A stretch of 64,000 nucleotides of DNA from an uncultured Sulfitobacter sp. (GCA_947502265.1 CANMZB010000010.1:94880-158879); one strand, 5' to 3'. Positions 42,252 through 52,343 are shown, counted from the first letter of the stretch. Translations and numbers: made by a program. Notes: generated by a model not told the origin, from the letters alone.

Positions 42252-43277
42252 ATGAAAAAGACACTGACAACCACAGCGATGCTTCTGGCACTCGCCGCTC
42301 CGGCCTTTGCCGAAGGGGAATTGAACCTGTACAACTGGGGTAATTACACCAGCCCCGAAATGATCGAGAAGTTCGAGAAAGAGACCGGCATCAAGGTCAC
42401 GATCACGGACTATGACAGTAATGATACCGCCTTGGCCAAGATCAAGGCGGGCGGCCACGGCTTTGATGTGGTTGTGCCATCTGGCACCTATGTGCCGATT
42501 TTCATCAAGGAGGGGCTGCTGATGGAAAGCAACCCGAACGAGATGGAGAATTTCAAAAACATGGACCCGCAGTGGGTCGATGTCGCGTTTGATCCGGGCC
42601 GCAAATTCACCGTTCCGTGGCAATGGGGAACCGTGGGCGTCACCGTCAACACCTCGGTCTACGGTGGCGACATCAACACCGCCGCCGTAATCTTTGATCC
42701 GCCTGAAGAGTTGAAGGGCAAAATCAACGTCACGCCCGAGATGATTGATGTGATGCATATGGCGATCCACTATGTTGGCGGCGAACAGTGTACCGGTGAC
42801 AAAGAGGTTCTGCTTAAGGTGCGTGATATGCTGACCGCGGCCAAGCCGCACTGGCTGTCGATGGATTACGGCATGATCGAAAAATTCGCCAAGGGTGATG
42901 TTGCTGCCGGAACAAACTGGAACGGGGCATCCATGCGCGCGCGCGCCAAGAATGCAGACATTGCCTTCGGCTATCCGCAGGAAGGTTTTTCTGTCTGGAT
43001 GGACAACGCCGCAATTCTGGCCGACGCCAAAAATGTGGACGAGGCGAAAACCTTTCTCAACTTCATCATGGACCCTGAAAACGCGGCTATGTTGTCGGGT
43101 TTTGCGCGCTATGCGAACGGCATCGCAGGCTCGGAAGAGTTCATGCCCGAGGACATGAAAACCGCGCCCGAGATTGTCATACCGCAAGAGTTGAAGGCGG
43201 CGGCCTATGTGGCCAAGACCTGCCCGCCTGAAGTGTCCAAGCTGTATACGGCGATCTGGACCGCGCTTCAGAAATAG
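42252..43277 (+). CDS. potD: Polyamine-type periplasmic binding protein PotD
   Basis: A 341-residue protein with a Sec signal ([20 protein letters not shown]) followed by the PotD/PotF opening [41 protein letters not shown] and a Trp/Asp-rich ligand region (VSVWMDNAA type, here [11 protein letters not shown]) follow. It should bind putrescine, spermidine or a related amine. It ends the potABCD order and is followed by a short hairpin terminator. Confidence 0.93.
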   Translation: MKKTLTTTAMLLALAAPAFAEGELNLYNWGNYTSPEMIEKFEKETGIKVTITDYDSNDTALAKIKAGGHGFDVVVPSGTYVPIFIKEGLLMESNPNEMENFKNMDPQWVDVAFDPGRKFTVPWQWGTVGVTVNTSVYGGDINTAAVIFDPPEELKGKINVTPEMIDVMHMAIHYVGGEQCTGDKEVLLKVRDMLTAAKPHWLSMDYGMIEKFAKGDVAAGTNWNGASMRARAKNADIAFGYPQEGFSVWMDNAAILADAKNVDEAKTFLNFIMDPENAAMLSGFARYANGIAGSEEFMPEDMKTAPEIVIPQELKAAAYVAKTCPPEVSKLYTAIWTALQK

Positions 43278-43284
43278 CCGCTTT

Positions 43285-43310
43285 TGTGGCCCCGCGCAGG
43301 TGGGGCCACA
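43285..43310 (+). terminator. Hairpin after potD
   Basis: TGTGGCCCC (43285-43293) and GGGGCCACA (43302-43310) form a perfect nine-pair stem with an eight-base loop, starting eight bases after the potD stop and followed by TCCGTTCCTT. It probably ends or weakens transcription before the amidohydrolase gene. Confidence 0.75.
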
Positions 43311-43370
43311 TCCGTTCCTTGCCCCGCTGGTCGGGGGCAGTTGCATTGCCATCCCCTTCGGAGACATCTG

Positions 43371-45047
43371 ATGATTGCTGAAATTATCGTGCATAACGGC
43401 GCGCTGATGACCTTTGATCCCGATCAGCCCCAAGCGCAGGCGCTGGCGATATCAGGTGGTCTCATCACAGCGGTCGGCGATGATGCGACTCTTCTGGCGA
43501 TGGCGGGGACTGATACGAAGCTTTATAATGCCAGGGGCGCGACCGTGCTGCCCGGCATTATCGACAGCCATGTGCATTTGTTCGGCGGTTCGGTCGAGCT
43601 GACGTTGCCAAACCTCTACGGCATCGAGGGGCTGGAGGCGATGAAAGAGGCGATCGTGCCTTACGCTGCCGCACATCCCGACGAGAATTTGGTGTTCTGC
43701 GTCATGGCCGATTACGGCATCCTTGGCACCGGCTGCACACCGACGCGCCATGATCTGGACCTGATCCTGCCGGACCGCCCTTTGGCGCTGTTTGCCCCCG
43801 ATCACCATACCGTTTGGGCGAACACCGCCGCGCTTGACGCTGCGGGTCTGTTGCACGGCGGCACAGTGGATGCGGGATCGCAGATCATGATGGGCGCGGA
43901 CGGTCTTGCTTCCGGCGAGCTGCTGGAGCCGGGCGCATATGGTCCGGTCCTCGCGATGACCAACCACGCTGGCCGTGAAATGATGGGCCTGACCACCGGC
44001 AAAGACCCGCAGCCGCCCGCCACGCCCGCAGAACGCGAGATGGACAAGGATGCGATCGCGCGGGGGCTGTTGCACTGTGCGGCCCAAGGCATCACCGGCC
44101 TGCATCTGATGGATGGCAACCTTTACCAGCTTGAATTGCTGTCCGAGCTTGAGACAGAAGGCCGCCTGCCGTGCCGTTGCAACGTACCGTTTCACATGAA
44201 AGGCACCGATCCGATCAGCCGCATCGCCGCCGAGGCGCCGCAGATGCGCGCGGCCTTCAACGGCAACAAGGTGCGGTGCACCCACGTCAAGATGTTCATC
44301 GACGGTGTTATCGAAAGCGGCACAGCGCTGATGTTGCAACCCTATCCCGGCACTTTGGGGGCGGGCGGCAATACCGGCGACGAAGTTTTTACCCAAGAAC
44401 ATTTTGTCGCCGCCTGTATCGAGGCGGACCGGCTCGGCTTCCAGATCGCGGTGCATGCCATCGGCGATGCGGGCGTCCGCCGCACCATCGACGCCTACGA
44501 GGCCGCGCAAAACGCCAATGGCAAGCGTGACAGCCGCCACCGGATCGAACATCTTGAGGTGATGCACTTGGACGATATCCCGCGTCTTGCCGCATTGGGC
44601 ATTGTGGCATCCATCCAGCCCGGCCATGCCCCGAGCGGACATATTTTCCCGCCCGCCGACGTGGGGCAATACCTGCATGACGCCCAGACCAAAGGGGCCT
44701 ATGCATGGCAGACGATCCGCGACACCGGTGCCAAGGTCATCTTTTCAACGGACTGGCCGGTGATCCCTGTCGACGTGATGCCCAACATCAAGGCCGCGAT
44801 TGCGCCGCTTGATCTGGGGGAGGCATGGCCCGACCAGACCCAGACGCTGCACGACACGCTGGCCAGCTATACCCGCGACAACGCCTGGGCCGAATTCGCC
44901 GAGGACCGCAAAGGGCAGTTAAAGGCAGGCATGATGGCGGATGTCGCCGTGATGAGCGCCGATCTGTCCACGCTTGCACCCGATGATATTACCCGCGCCC
45001 ACGCGATCCTTACGATCTGCGACGGTGTGGTGACGTTTCAGGCGTGA
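43371..45047 (+). CDS. YtcJ-type metal-dependent amidohydrolase
   Basis: A 558-residue amidohydrolase-superfamily enzyme with the metal site DSHVHLFGG (about 65-73), a His in VHAIGDAG, a His in HRIEHLEVM and the conserved Asp in FSTDWPV. GQLKAGMMADVAVM is the usual C-terminal return to the small beta domain. The Amidohydro_3/YtcJ family hydrolyses amides, carbamates or formyl groups; substrates are mostly unknown. GGAG lies nine bases before the ATG at 43371. Its position between polyamine-type and Liv-type importers suggests that it processes an imported N-containing compound. Confidence 0.88.
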   Translation: MIAEIIVHNGALMTFDPDQPQAQALAISGGLITAVGDDATLLAMAGTDTKLYNARGATVLPGIIDSHVHLFGGSVELTLPNLYGIEGLEAMKEAIVPYAAAHPDENLVFCVMADYGILGTGCTPTRHDLDLILPDRPLALFAPDHHTVWANTAALDAAGLLHGGTVDAGSQIMMGADGLASGELLEPGAYGPVLAMTNHAGREMMGLTTGKDPQPPATPAEREMDKDAIARGLLHCAAQGITGLHLMDGNLYQLELLSELETEGRLPCRCNVPFHMKGTDPISRIAAEAPQMRAAFNGNKVRCTHVKMFIDGVIESGTALMLQPYPGTLGAGGNTGDEVFTQEHFVAACIEADRLGFQIAVHAIGDAGVRRTIDAYEAAQNANGKRDSRHRIEHLEVMHLDDIPRLAALGIVASIQPGHAPSGHIFPPADVGQYLHDAQTKGAYAWQTIRDTGAKVIFSTDWPVIPVDVMPNIKAAIAPLDLGEAWPDQTQTLHDTLASYTRDNAWAEFAEDRKGQLKAGMMADVAVMSADLSTLAPDDITRAHAILTICDGVVTFQA

Positions 45048-45269
45048 AGCCTTGCGTGACCGATTTCGCTCCATGACGCGCGCCAAAGCGCTGCAAGATC
45101 ACGTCTCAAAGCGACAATCGTGCCCTTAAATACCCGCGCAGCATTGTATTTTGCGACGAACTGCCGGAAAACTCGGACTGGCACAATCCGGTGTCTTTTA
45201 CGCAAACGGGACGGGGCATTTCAAAACGCCCGTCAGAGGCGCGCCCGAAACCCAACAAGGAGAACCCAC

Positions 45270-46406
45270 ATGAAGCTCAAATCTCTCGTCCTCGCCGCCT
45301 GTATTGCAGGTCTGGCCGGTGGCGCATCCGCCGATACGGTCAAGGTCGGCATGATCACCACGCTTTCGGGTGGCGGTGCGGGCCTTGGCATCGACGTGCG
45401 CGACGGCTTTATGCTGGCGGTCAAGCAGGCGGGCAATGACAAGCTTGAAGTCATCATCGAGGACGACCAGCGCAAGCCTGACATCGCCGTACAACTGGCC
45501 GACAAGATGATCCAGTCCGAGAAGGTGGATGTGATGACCGGCATCATCTGGTCCAACCTTGCCATGGCCGTGATCCCGGGTGCGGTGGCGCAGGGCAAAT
45601 TTTACCTCTCGCCCAATGCTGGTCCCTCTGCGCTGGCAGGGCGCGGCTGTAATCCGCTTTATTTCAACGTGGCATGGCAGAACGATAACCTGCACGAGGG
45701 GGCCGGGGCCTATTCGAATTCGGCCGGTTACAAGAACTCCTTTATCCTCGCGCCGAACTATCCGGCGGGGCAGGATGCGCTGACGGGGTACAAGCGCCAG
45801 TACAAGGGCGAATTGGCGGGCGAGCTGCTGACCGATCTGGGCCAGACAGATTACGCCTCCGAGATCGCGCAAATCCGTGCTTCGGGTGCGGATAGCGTGT
45901 TCTTCTTCCTGCCCGGCGGCATGGGGATTTCCTTTCTCAAGCAATACGCCGACAGCGGTGTCGATATTCCGGTTGTCGGTCCCGCCTTCAGCTTTGATCA
46001 GGGCATCCTGCAAGCGGTGGGCGATGCGGCGCTGGGCGTGGTGAACACGTCGCAGTGGGGCAAGGATCTGGATAACGACGCAAACAAGGCATTTGTTGAA
46101 AGCTTTCAGGCCGAATTCGGTCGCTTGCCCTCGCTGTACGCAAGTCAGGGATTTGATACGGCCAACCTGTTGCTGAGTGCGATGGGCAAGGCGGATATTT
46201 CGGATGTCGCCGCGTTTCAGGCTGCATTGGAAGAGGCTGATTTCGCCAGCACACGGGGTGATTTCAAATTCAACACCAACCACCATCCGGTTCAGGACAT
46301 CTATGTGCGCGAAGTGATCAAGGAAGGTGACGTCTACACCAACAAGATCATTGGCACCGCGCTTGAAGATCATGCGGACGTATATGCGTCCGAATGCAAG
46401 ATGTAA
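45270..46406 (+). CDS. Liv-type ABC transporter substrate-binding protein
   Basis: A 378-residue periplasmic protein with a Sec signal (MKLKSLVLAACIAGLAGGASA) and the Peripla_BP_6 core: VKVGMITTLSGGGAGLGIDV, KPDIAVQLADKMIQSEKVDV, NSFILAPNYPAGQDALTGYK. The Liv/HAAT family binds branched-chain amino acids, amides, urea or aromatic acids; the signature here does not decide. AAGGAGAACCCAC precedes the ATG at 45270. It leads a permease-permease-ATPase-ATPase run, after a strong hairpin. A longer frame from 45120 is rejected. Confidence 0.9.
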   Translation: MKLKSLVLAACIAGLAGGASADTVKVGMITTLSGGGAGLGIDVRDGFMLAVKQAGNDKLEVIIEDDQRKPDIAVQLADKMIQSEKVDVMTGIIWSNLAMAVIPGAVAQGKFYLSPNAGPSALAGRGCNPLYFNVAWQNDNLHEGAGAYSNSAGYKNSFILAPNYPAGQDALTGYKRQYKGELAGELLTDLGQTDYASEIAQIRASGADSVFFFLPGGMGISFLKQYADSGVDIPVVGPAFSFDQGILQAVGDAALGVVNTSQWGKDLDNDANKAFVESFQAEFGRLPSLYASQGFDTANLLLSAMGKADISDVAAFQAALEEADFASTRGDFKFNTNHHPVQDIYVREVIKEGDVYTNKIIGTALEDHADVYASECKM

Positions 46407-46414
46407 CCTGCTTT

Positions 46415-46437
46415 CGGGGCGGCGCAGCGTCGCCCCG
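46415..46437 (+). terminator. Hairpin between the Liv-type binding protein and permease genes
   Basis: A 10-pair stem with one G-U wobble (46415-46424 and 46428-46437) and a three-base loop, followed by TTTCTCTT. It looks like a true intrinsic terminator placed inside the operon, giving excess binding protein over membrane components. Confidence 0.8.
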
Positions 46438-46460
46438 TTTCTCTTGCGGAAAGTGCTTTG

Positions 46461-47381
46461 ATGTCTCCCATTTTATTGGCGGAACAACTGCTTAACGGCA
46501 TCCAGTTGGGCGTGATGCTGTTTGTGATGGCGGCGGGCCTCACGCTGGTGTTCGGGGTGATGGGGCTGATCAATCTTGCGCATGGCTCGCTGTTCATGGT
46601 GGGCGCGTTTGCGGCGGCTGCGGTTGCGGGGGCAACGGGGTCTTTCCTGCTTGCCTTGGTGGCGGCTTTGGCCGCGGCGGCGGCGGCGGGCGCGCTGATC
46701 GAAGTGCTGGTGATCCGGCGGCTTTATGCGCGCGACCATCTTGATCAGGTGCTTGCCACTTTCGCGTTGATCCTTATTTTTTCCGAAGGCACGCGCTGGA
46801 TTTTCGGCTCGTTCCCGCTGTATCTAAACATTCCCGATTATCTCTCTGGTCCGGTCACGCTGCCGGGCGGGATCCAGTATCCGCTTTACCGGCTCACGCT
46901 CATCGGTATCGGCCTTGCAATTGCTGCGGGTCTTTTCGCGCTGATCAGCAAGACGCGCCTGGGCATCCAGATCCGCGCGGGCGAGAATGACCGCGAAATG
47001 ATCGCGGCGCTGGGGGTTGATATCTCCAAGCTTTACACAATCGTTTTTGCGCTGGGCGCGGCGCTTGCGGGGCTTGCCGGTGCGTTGGTCGGCGCGATCC
47101 AGTCGGTGCAGGTCGGCATGGGCGAACCGGTGCTGATCCTCGCTTTTGTGGTGATTGTGATTGGCGGCATCGGCTCAATCAAGGGGGCGCTGATTGCTGC
47201 GCTTCTGGTCGGGTTGACGGATACGCTGGGCGGGGTGCTGCTGCCGCAGGTGTTCAGGTTTTTCATGGACGGTGCGACGGCGTCCTCCGCCGGATCGGCG
47301 CTGGCCTCAATGTTGATTTACATCCTGATGGCTGTGGTCCTGATCTGGAAGCCCACCGGGCTGTTCGGGGCGCGCGCATGA
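46461..47381 (+). CDS. Liv-type ABC transporter permease, LivH-like
   Basis: A 306-residue membrane protein with about eight helices. Its start LLAEQLLNGIQLGVMLFVMA and GLINLAHGSLFMVGAFA are LivH signatures. The cytoplasmic loop SKTRLGIQIRAGENDREMIAALG (about 160-182) contacts the ATPases. The ATG at 46461 is preferred over a TTG three bases earlier. It overlaps the next permease gene by four bases. Confidence 0.92.
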   Translation: MSPILLAEQLLNGIQLGVMLFVMAAGLTLVFGVMGLINLAHGSLFMVGAFAAAAVAGATGSFLLALVAALAAAAAAGALIEVLVIRRLYARDHLDQVLATFALILIFSEGTRWIFGSFPLYLNIPDYLSGPVTLPGGIQYPLYRLTLIGIGLAIAAGLFALISKTRLGIQIRAGENDREMIAALGVDISKLYTIVFALGAALAGLAGALVGAIQSVQVGMGEPVLILAFVVIVIGGIGSIKGALIAALLVGLTDTLGGVLLPQVFRFFMDGATASSAGSALASMLIYILMAVVLIWKPTGLFGARA

Positions 47382-48361
47382 TGTCCGAGCGTGTTCTCAA
47401 CGGCGTCGTGATGGCGGGCCTGATCCTGTTTCCGCTTTGGGCATGGATGGCGGACGCGCCGTTTATGATTACGCTGGCGACCAAGGCGGCGATTCTGGCG
47501 CTTGCCGGTGTCGGGCTGAACCTCGCGTTGGGGATTGGCGGGCTGGTCAGCCTTGGCCATGCTGCGTTCTTTGGCATCGGCGGTTATGCGATGGGTATTC
47601 TTGCCAGCCACGCACAGGCCTATGACCCGATTTTCACCCAGCCGTTCGTGTTTGAAGGCACCAAATCCATGCCGCTGATCTGGCTCACGGCAATGATTGC
47701 GTCCGGTCTGGCGGCGCTGGCGATTGGGGCGCTCAGCTTGCGGACGTCGGGCGTTTATTTCATCATGATCACGCTGGCCTTTGGCCAGATGCATTATTTC
47801 TTTTCGATCAGTTGGCCCGCGTATGGCGGTGAAGATGGCCTGTCGATCTATGTGCGTAACAGTTTTCCGGGGTTGAACACCCTCGACCCGATCCAGTTTT
47901 ACGCGGTTGTGCTGGGGCTGTTGGCAATTGTCCTCTATTGCAATGCGCGGCTGGCGAAATCACCATTTGGCCTCGCCCTCGGGGCGGCGCGGCAATCGCC
48001 TTTGCGGGTGGAAACGGTCGGCATTTCACCCTACCGTTTGCAGCTGGTGGCGTTCACGCTGTCGGGAATGATTACCGGCCTTGCAGGGGCGTTATTTGCG
48101 GACCTCAATCGCTTTGTCAGCCCTGTGATGTTCAGCTGGCAGACAAGCGGCGAGATCATGGTGTTTATCATCATTGGCGGGGTGGCGCGGTTGTTTGGCC
48201 CTGTGGTGGGCGCGATCCTGTTTATTGTGCTTGAGCATGTGCTGGGCGGGTTGTCGGATTATTGGCACATCTACCTTGGCGCGCTGTTGTTGCTGATCGT
48301 GCTCTTTGCACGTGGCGGTGTGATTGGCACGTTGACGGGGCGGGAGGCGGCGCATGACTGA
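47378..48361 (+). CDS. Liv-type ABC transporter permease, LivM-like
   Basis: A 327-residue membrane protein with LNLALGIGGLVSLGHAAFFG and LRTSGVYFIMITLAFGQM, the LivM hallmarks. The loop KSPFGLALGAARQSPLRVETVG (about 190-211) couples to the ATPases. The start ATGATG overlaps the LivH-like gene by four bases, and its stop overlaps the first ATPase gene by eight. Confidence 0.92.
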   Translation: MMSERVLNGVVMAGLILFPLWAWMADAPFMITLATKAAILALAGVGLNLALGIGGLVSLGHAAFFGIGGYAMGILASHAQAYDPIFTQPFVFEGTKSMPLIWLTAMIASGLAALAIGALSLRTSGVYFIMITLAFGQMHYFFSISWPAYGGEDGLSIYVRNSFPGLNTLDPIQFYAVVLGLLAIVLYCNARLAKSPFGLALGAARQSPLRVETVGISPYRLQLVAFTLSGMITGLAGALFADLNRFVSPVMFSWQTSGEIMVFIIIGGVARLFGPVVGAILFIVLEHVLGGLSDYWHIYLGALLLLIVLFARGGVIGTLTGREAAHD

Positions 48362-49103
48362 ACCGGTGCTGCAAACGCGCGGGCTGTGGTGTGCTTTTGG
48401 CGCACTTCAGGCAAGCAAGGACATCACGCTTGATCTGCGAGCGGGCGAGATACATGCGCTGATCGGGCCGAACGGGGCGGGCAAATCGACGCTGATCAAG
48501 CAGATCGCGGGCAGCCTGCGCCCCGATGCGGGGCAGGTTTTATTGGCGGGCGAGGATGTGACGGCGCTGTCCACGGCGGCACGTGCGCGGCGTGGGCTGG
48601 GACGGACGTTCCAAATTTCCGAGCTGGCGATGGACGACACCGTTTTGCAAAACGCGCTGCTGGGTGCGCTGGGGGCGCAGGGCCGCCCGTTCCGGTTTTG
48701 GCAAAGCGCGTTGGGGCGTGACGATCTGCGCAGCAAGGCCGAGTTGGCGCTGGCGCGTGTCGGGCTGGCGGACAAGGCACGGATGCGTACGTCCGAATTG
48801 TCGCACGGGCAGCGCCGGCAACTCGAAGTCGCGGTGGCGCTGACGTTGCACCCCAAAGCCTTTGTCATGGACGAGCCGATGGCGGGGCTTGGCACCACCG
48901 GCTCGAAAACGATGACCTCCTTTCTGGACGGGCTGCGCGCGCAGGCACCTATTTTGCTGGTCGAGCATGACATGGACGCGGTTTTTGCGCTGGCCGACCG
49001 GATTAGCGTGCTGGTCTACGGAGAGATAATCGCGACCGGCAGCGTGGCCGAAATTCGCAGCGACAAAGCCGTGCGCGCGGCCTATCTGGGAGAGGAAGCA
49101 TGA
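48354..49103 (+). CDS. Liv-type ABC transporter ATPase, LivG-like
   Basis: A 249-residue ATPase with Walker A GPNGAGKST (about 38-46), signature LSHGQRRQLE, Walker B AFVMDEPMAGLG and switch VEHDMDAVF. The SHGQ variant of the signature is usual for LivG. It powers uptake with its LivF-like partner, whose start overlaps its stop by four bases. Confidence 0.93.
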   Translation: MTEPVLQTRGLWCAFGALQASKDITLDLRAGEIHALIGPNGAGKSTLIKQIAGSLRPDAGQVLLAGEDVTALSTAARARRGLGRTFQISELAMDDTVLQNALLGALGAQGRPFRFWQSALGRDDLRSKAELALARVGLADKARMRTSELSHGQRRQLEVAVALTLHPKAFVMDEPMAGLGTTGSKTMTSFLDGLRAQAPILLVEHDMDAVFALADRISVLVYGEIIATGSVAEIRSDKAVRAAYLGEEA

Positions 49104-49789
49104 GCCTTTTACAGGTTGAAAACGTCACCGCTTCCTATGGCCCGTCGCAGGCGCTTTTCGGCGTCTCGCTGGACGTGGCCGAAGGCGAGGTGCTGGCGTT
49201 GATGGGGCGCAACGGGATGGGCAAGTCCACCACAATCAAGACGATTTGCAAGCTGTTGCCCGTTACCTGCGGCAGCATCCATTTCGCAGGTCGCGATCTG
49301 GCGCGTGTTCCGGCGCACCGCGCCGCACGGATGGGATTGGGGTTGGTGCCGGAAGGGCGGCGCTGTTTCACCAATCTTACGGTGGCGGAAAACCTGATTG
49401 CCGCCGCGCGTGCGGGCGATTGGGACATGGCGCGGGTCGCTACCCTTTTTCCGCGTCTGGAAGAGCGCAAAACCCAGTCCGCCGCGTCATTATCGGGCGG
49501 TGAGCAGCAGATGCTTGCCATTGGCCGCGCGCTGATGACCAACCCGCGCCTTCTGCTCCTCGACGAAGCCACCGAAGGCCTTGCACCCATCGTGCGGCAG
49601 GAAATTTGGGCCGCGATTGCCCTGCTCAAGGCGCAGACCGGCATGGCGATCCTGCTGGTCGACAAGTCGCTCGCAGAGCTGCGCCAGGTTGCCGACCGCG
49701 CTGTGATCCTCGCGCGCGGGGAGACGGTCTGGCACGGTGCGATGGCGGATGTGTCGGCGGATGTCACCACCCGATATCTGGGGGTCTGA
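49100..49789 (+). CDS. Liv-type ABC transporter ATPase, LivF-like
   Basis: A 229-residue ATPase with Walker A GRNGMGKSTT, the LivF feature LGLVPEGRRCFTNLTV, signature SLSGGEQQM, Walker B LLLLDEATEGLAP and a C-terminal switch region with VDKSLAELRQV, where Lys replaces the usual switch His (normally QxH/VEQ-type). It ends the transporter operon; the aldehyde dehydrogenase gene starts 186 bases on. Confidence 0.92.
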   Translation: MSLLQVENVTASYGPSQALFGVSLDVAEGEVLALMGRNGMGKSTTIKTICKLLPVTCGSIHFAGRDLARVPAHRAARMGLGLVPEGRRCFTNLTVAENLIAAARAGDWDMARVATLFPRLEERKTQSAASLSGGEQQMLAIGRALMTNPRLLLLDEATEGLAPIVRQEIWAAIALLKAQTGMAILLVDKSLAELRQVADRAVILARGETVWHGAMADVSADVTTRYLGV

Positions 49790-49975
49790 TGTGCCGTTTA
49801 CTGTTCCTCAAGAGGTATCGTTCAAACATTGCGAGGTCCGGTAGCTGACAGGGGGAACGCAAGACCGGTGAGGTCTACCGCGACGTGAGGGCGCGTTAAG
49901 GGTGCTTTGCGCCTTGCCAACGACTTGATAGATTGCGAAACATGAGTTTCTTGAGCCGATCCAGGGAGTCTGCGC

Positions 49976-51430
49976 GTGACCATAAGACCGCTTGATATTG
50001 ATCCGTCCCTTTGTTTTATCGCGGGGGCATGGGTGCCTGCGAAAAGCGGCCAGACGCTGCCGCTCGTCAATCCTTCGGATGGCAGTGCGCTGTGTGATAT
50101 CGCGCGCGGATCATCTGATGATATCGACAGCGCCGTGGCGGCGGCCCGTGCTGCGTTTAACGGCGACTGGGGCCGTGCGACAGCGGTTGAACGGGGCCGC
50201 CTGATGTCGCGCATCGGGGCGCTGGTTCTTGAAAACATCGACGCGCTGGCCGAGTTGGAAGCGCTTGACGTGGGCAAGCCGCTTAGGCAGGCGCGCGCGG
50301 ATGTGGTGGCGCTGGCGCGCTACATGGAATTTTACGCCGGTGCGGTGGATAAGCTGCACGGCACGACGATCCCCTATCTGGACGGGTACACCGTCTATAC
50401 CTTGCGCGAGCCGCATGGCGTGACGGGGCATATCATCCCGTGGAACTACCCGATGCAGATCATCGGGCGCTCTGTAGGGGCCGCGCTTGCCACGGGCAAT
50501 GCCGTCGTTCTGAAACCCGCCGAAGAGGCGTGTCTGACCGCGCTTGCGTTCGGTGAACTGGCCCGCCGTGCGGGGCTGCCGGCGGGGGCGTTGAACGTTG
50601 TGCCGGGGCTGGGTGCCGAAGCGGGAGCGGCACTTACCGCGCATAAAGACGTCAATCACATCTCGTTTACCGGCTCCGTTGGCACGGGCCGGATGATTCA
50701 ACAGGCGGCGAGCACCCATATTGTGCCTGTCACGCTGGAACTGGGCGGGAAGTCACCGCAGCTTGTTTTTGACGATGCCGATATTGATGCGGCGCTGCCG
50801 TTCCTCGTCAATGCGGGTATCCAGAACGCGGGCCAAACCTGCTCTGCCTCGTCGCGTATCCTTGTGCAGCGCGGCGTCTATGACCGCGTGGTAAGCGGGA
50901 TGGCCGAAAAGTATCAGGCGCTGCGCGCTGGTCCCGCGATGGATGATCTGGAGGTCGGGCCGTTGGTGTCCGGTCGCCAGAAAGAAATCGTCGAGGGGTT
51001 TCTTGCTGCGGGGCACGATCTGAATGTGGCGGCAAAAGGGACCGTGATCGAGGGCGCGCCAAAGGGCGGTGCCTATGTCGCGCCAACGCTGTTCGAGGGG
51101 GTGTCGCCCGATCACAAACTGGCGCAGGAAGAAATTTTCGGGCCCGTGCAGGTGATCATCCCGTTCGAGGATGAAGCAGAGGCGCTGGCCATCGCCAATG
51201 GCACCGACTTCGGGCTTGTCGCCTCGGTCTGGTCGCGCGACGGGGCGCGGCAGATGCGGCTGGCGCGCGCCTTGCGGTCGGGTCAGGTGTTTTTGAATAA
51301 TTACGGCGCGGGCGGCGGTGTCGAATTGCCGTTTGGCGGTTCGGGTCTGTCGGGGCATGGCCGCGAAAAAGGATTCGAGGCGCTTTACGGTTTTACCACG
51401 CTCAAAACCGTCGCGGCTTTTCACGGATAG
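49976..51430 (+). CDS. Aldehyde dehydrogenase, betaine-aldehyde/gamma-amino type
   Basis: A 484-residue NAD(P)+ aldehyde dehydrogenase with cofactor motif SFTGSVGTGRMIQ, general base Glu in LELGGKSPQLVF and catalytic Cys in NAGQTCSASSR. It has the usual EIFGPVQVIIPF and LPFGGSGLSGHGREKG C-terminal blocks. The start is GTG at 49976, behind CAGGGAG. It resembles enzymes oxidising betaine aldehyde, gamma-aminobutyraldehyde or similar compounds, which would suit the polyamine-type transporter 7 kb upstream, but the substrate is not proved. The SDR gene follows nine bases later. Confidence 0.9.
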   Translation: MTIRPLDIDPSLCFIAGAWVPAKSGQTLPLVNPSDGSALCDIARGSSDDIDSAVAAARAAFNGDWGRATAVERGRLMSRIGALVLENIDALAELEALDVGKPLRQARADVVALARYMEFYAGAVDKLHGTTIPYLDGYTVYTLREPHGVTGHIIPWNYPMQIIGRSVGAALATGNAVVLKPAEEACLTALAFGELARRAGLPAGALNVVPGLGAEAGAALTAHKDVNHISFTGSVGTGRMIQQAASTHIVPVTLELGGKSPQLVFDDADIDAALPFLVNAGIQNAGQTCSASSRILVQRGVYDRVVSGMAEKYQALRAGPAMDDLEVGPLVSGRQKEIVEGFLAAGHDLNVAAKGTVIEGAPKGGAYVAPTLFEGVSPDHKLAQEEIFGPVQVIIPFEDEAEALAIANGTDFGLVASVWSRDGARQMRLARALRSGQVFLNNYGAGGGVELPFGGSGLSGHGREKGFEALYGFTTLKTVAAFHG

Positions 51431-51439
51431 GATAAGAAC

Positions 51440-52186
51440 ATGAGACTTCAAGGTAAAACGGCGATTGTCACGGGTGGCGCATCAGGTTTTGGCGCGGGCA
51501 TCGCGCGCAAATTCGTGGCCGAAGGCGCGCGAGTGCTGATTGCGGATCTGAACGTTGAAATGGCCCAGGCGCTTGCGCAGGAACTCGGCGATGACGTGAT
51601 TGTGACCAAAACCAATGTGGCCGATGGTGCCAGCGTGGCCGCCATGGCCGACGCTGCGATGGAAGCATGGGGGCAGATCGACATTCTGGTGAACAACGCG
51701 GGCGCTACCCATTTACCCGCCCTGATGGAAGACGTCACGGAAGATGATTTCGACAAGGTTTTTGCGGTGAACTGCAAATCCGTCTATCATACTGCCAAAC
51801 ACATCGTGCCGCTGATGAAGGCGCGCGGGCAGGGTGCGATCCTCAATATTGCGTCCACTGCAGGCGTTTCGCCGCGCCCGCGTCTAAGCTGGTACAACGC
51901 CTCCAAAGGTTGGATGAACAACGCCACGCGGGGCATGGCCGTAGAGCTTGCGCCTCAAGGTGTGCGCGTGAACGCGCTGAATCCTGTTGCGGGCGAGACA
52001 CCGCTTTTGAAATCCTTTCTGGGCGAGGACACGCCGGAAATGCGCGCAAAGTTTCTTTCTACCATTCCGCTGGGCCGCTTTTCGACGCCCGAAGACATGG
52101 GTAACGCGGCCTGCTTCATGTGCTCGGACGAGGCCGGCATGATCACCGGCGTTTGCATGGAAGTGGATGGCGGGCGTTGCATCTGA
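51440..52186 (+). CDS. Short-chain dehydrogenase/reductase, FabG-like
   Basis: A 248-residue SDR with cofactor motif TGGASGFG (11-18), NNAGATHLP, catalytic Ser in LNIASTAGVS and the YNASKGW Tyr/Lys pair. The acidic Asp at the end of beta 2 (LIADLNVE) indicates NAD+ preference. It is co-transcribed with the preceding aldehyde dehydrogenase (nine-base gap), so it probably makes or uses that enzyme's substrate, oxidising an alcohol to an aldehyde or ketone. Confidence 0.9.
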   Translation: MRLQGKTAIVTGGASGFGAGIARKFVAEGARVLIADLNVEMAQALAQELGDDVIVTKTNVADGASVAAMADAAMEAWGQIDILVNNAGATHLPALMEDVTEDDFDKVFAVNCKSVYHTAKHIVPLMKARGQGAILNIASTAGVSPRPRLSWYNASKGWMNNATRGMAVELAPQGVRVNALNPVAGETPLLKSFLGEDTPEMRAKFLSTIPLGRFSTPEDMGNAACFMCSDEAGMITGVCMEVDGGRCI

Positions 52187-52343
52187 GCGAAAGTCTGAAG
52201 AAATCTACTGTCGGATACTGGTATCGGTTCGCAACATCCCTAAAGTGCCCGTAGACTAATTGAAATTATCGCTATAATTCCGGATTGTGGTGAACTGATA
52301 TGCCCGGCTGACAGCTTTCGGGCCCCAATAATATGGAGCGCGC

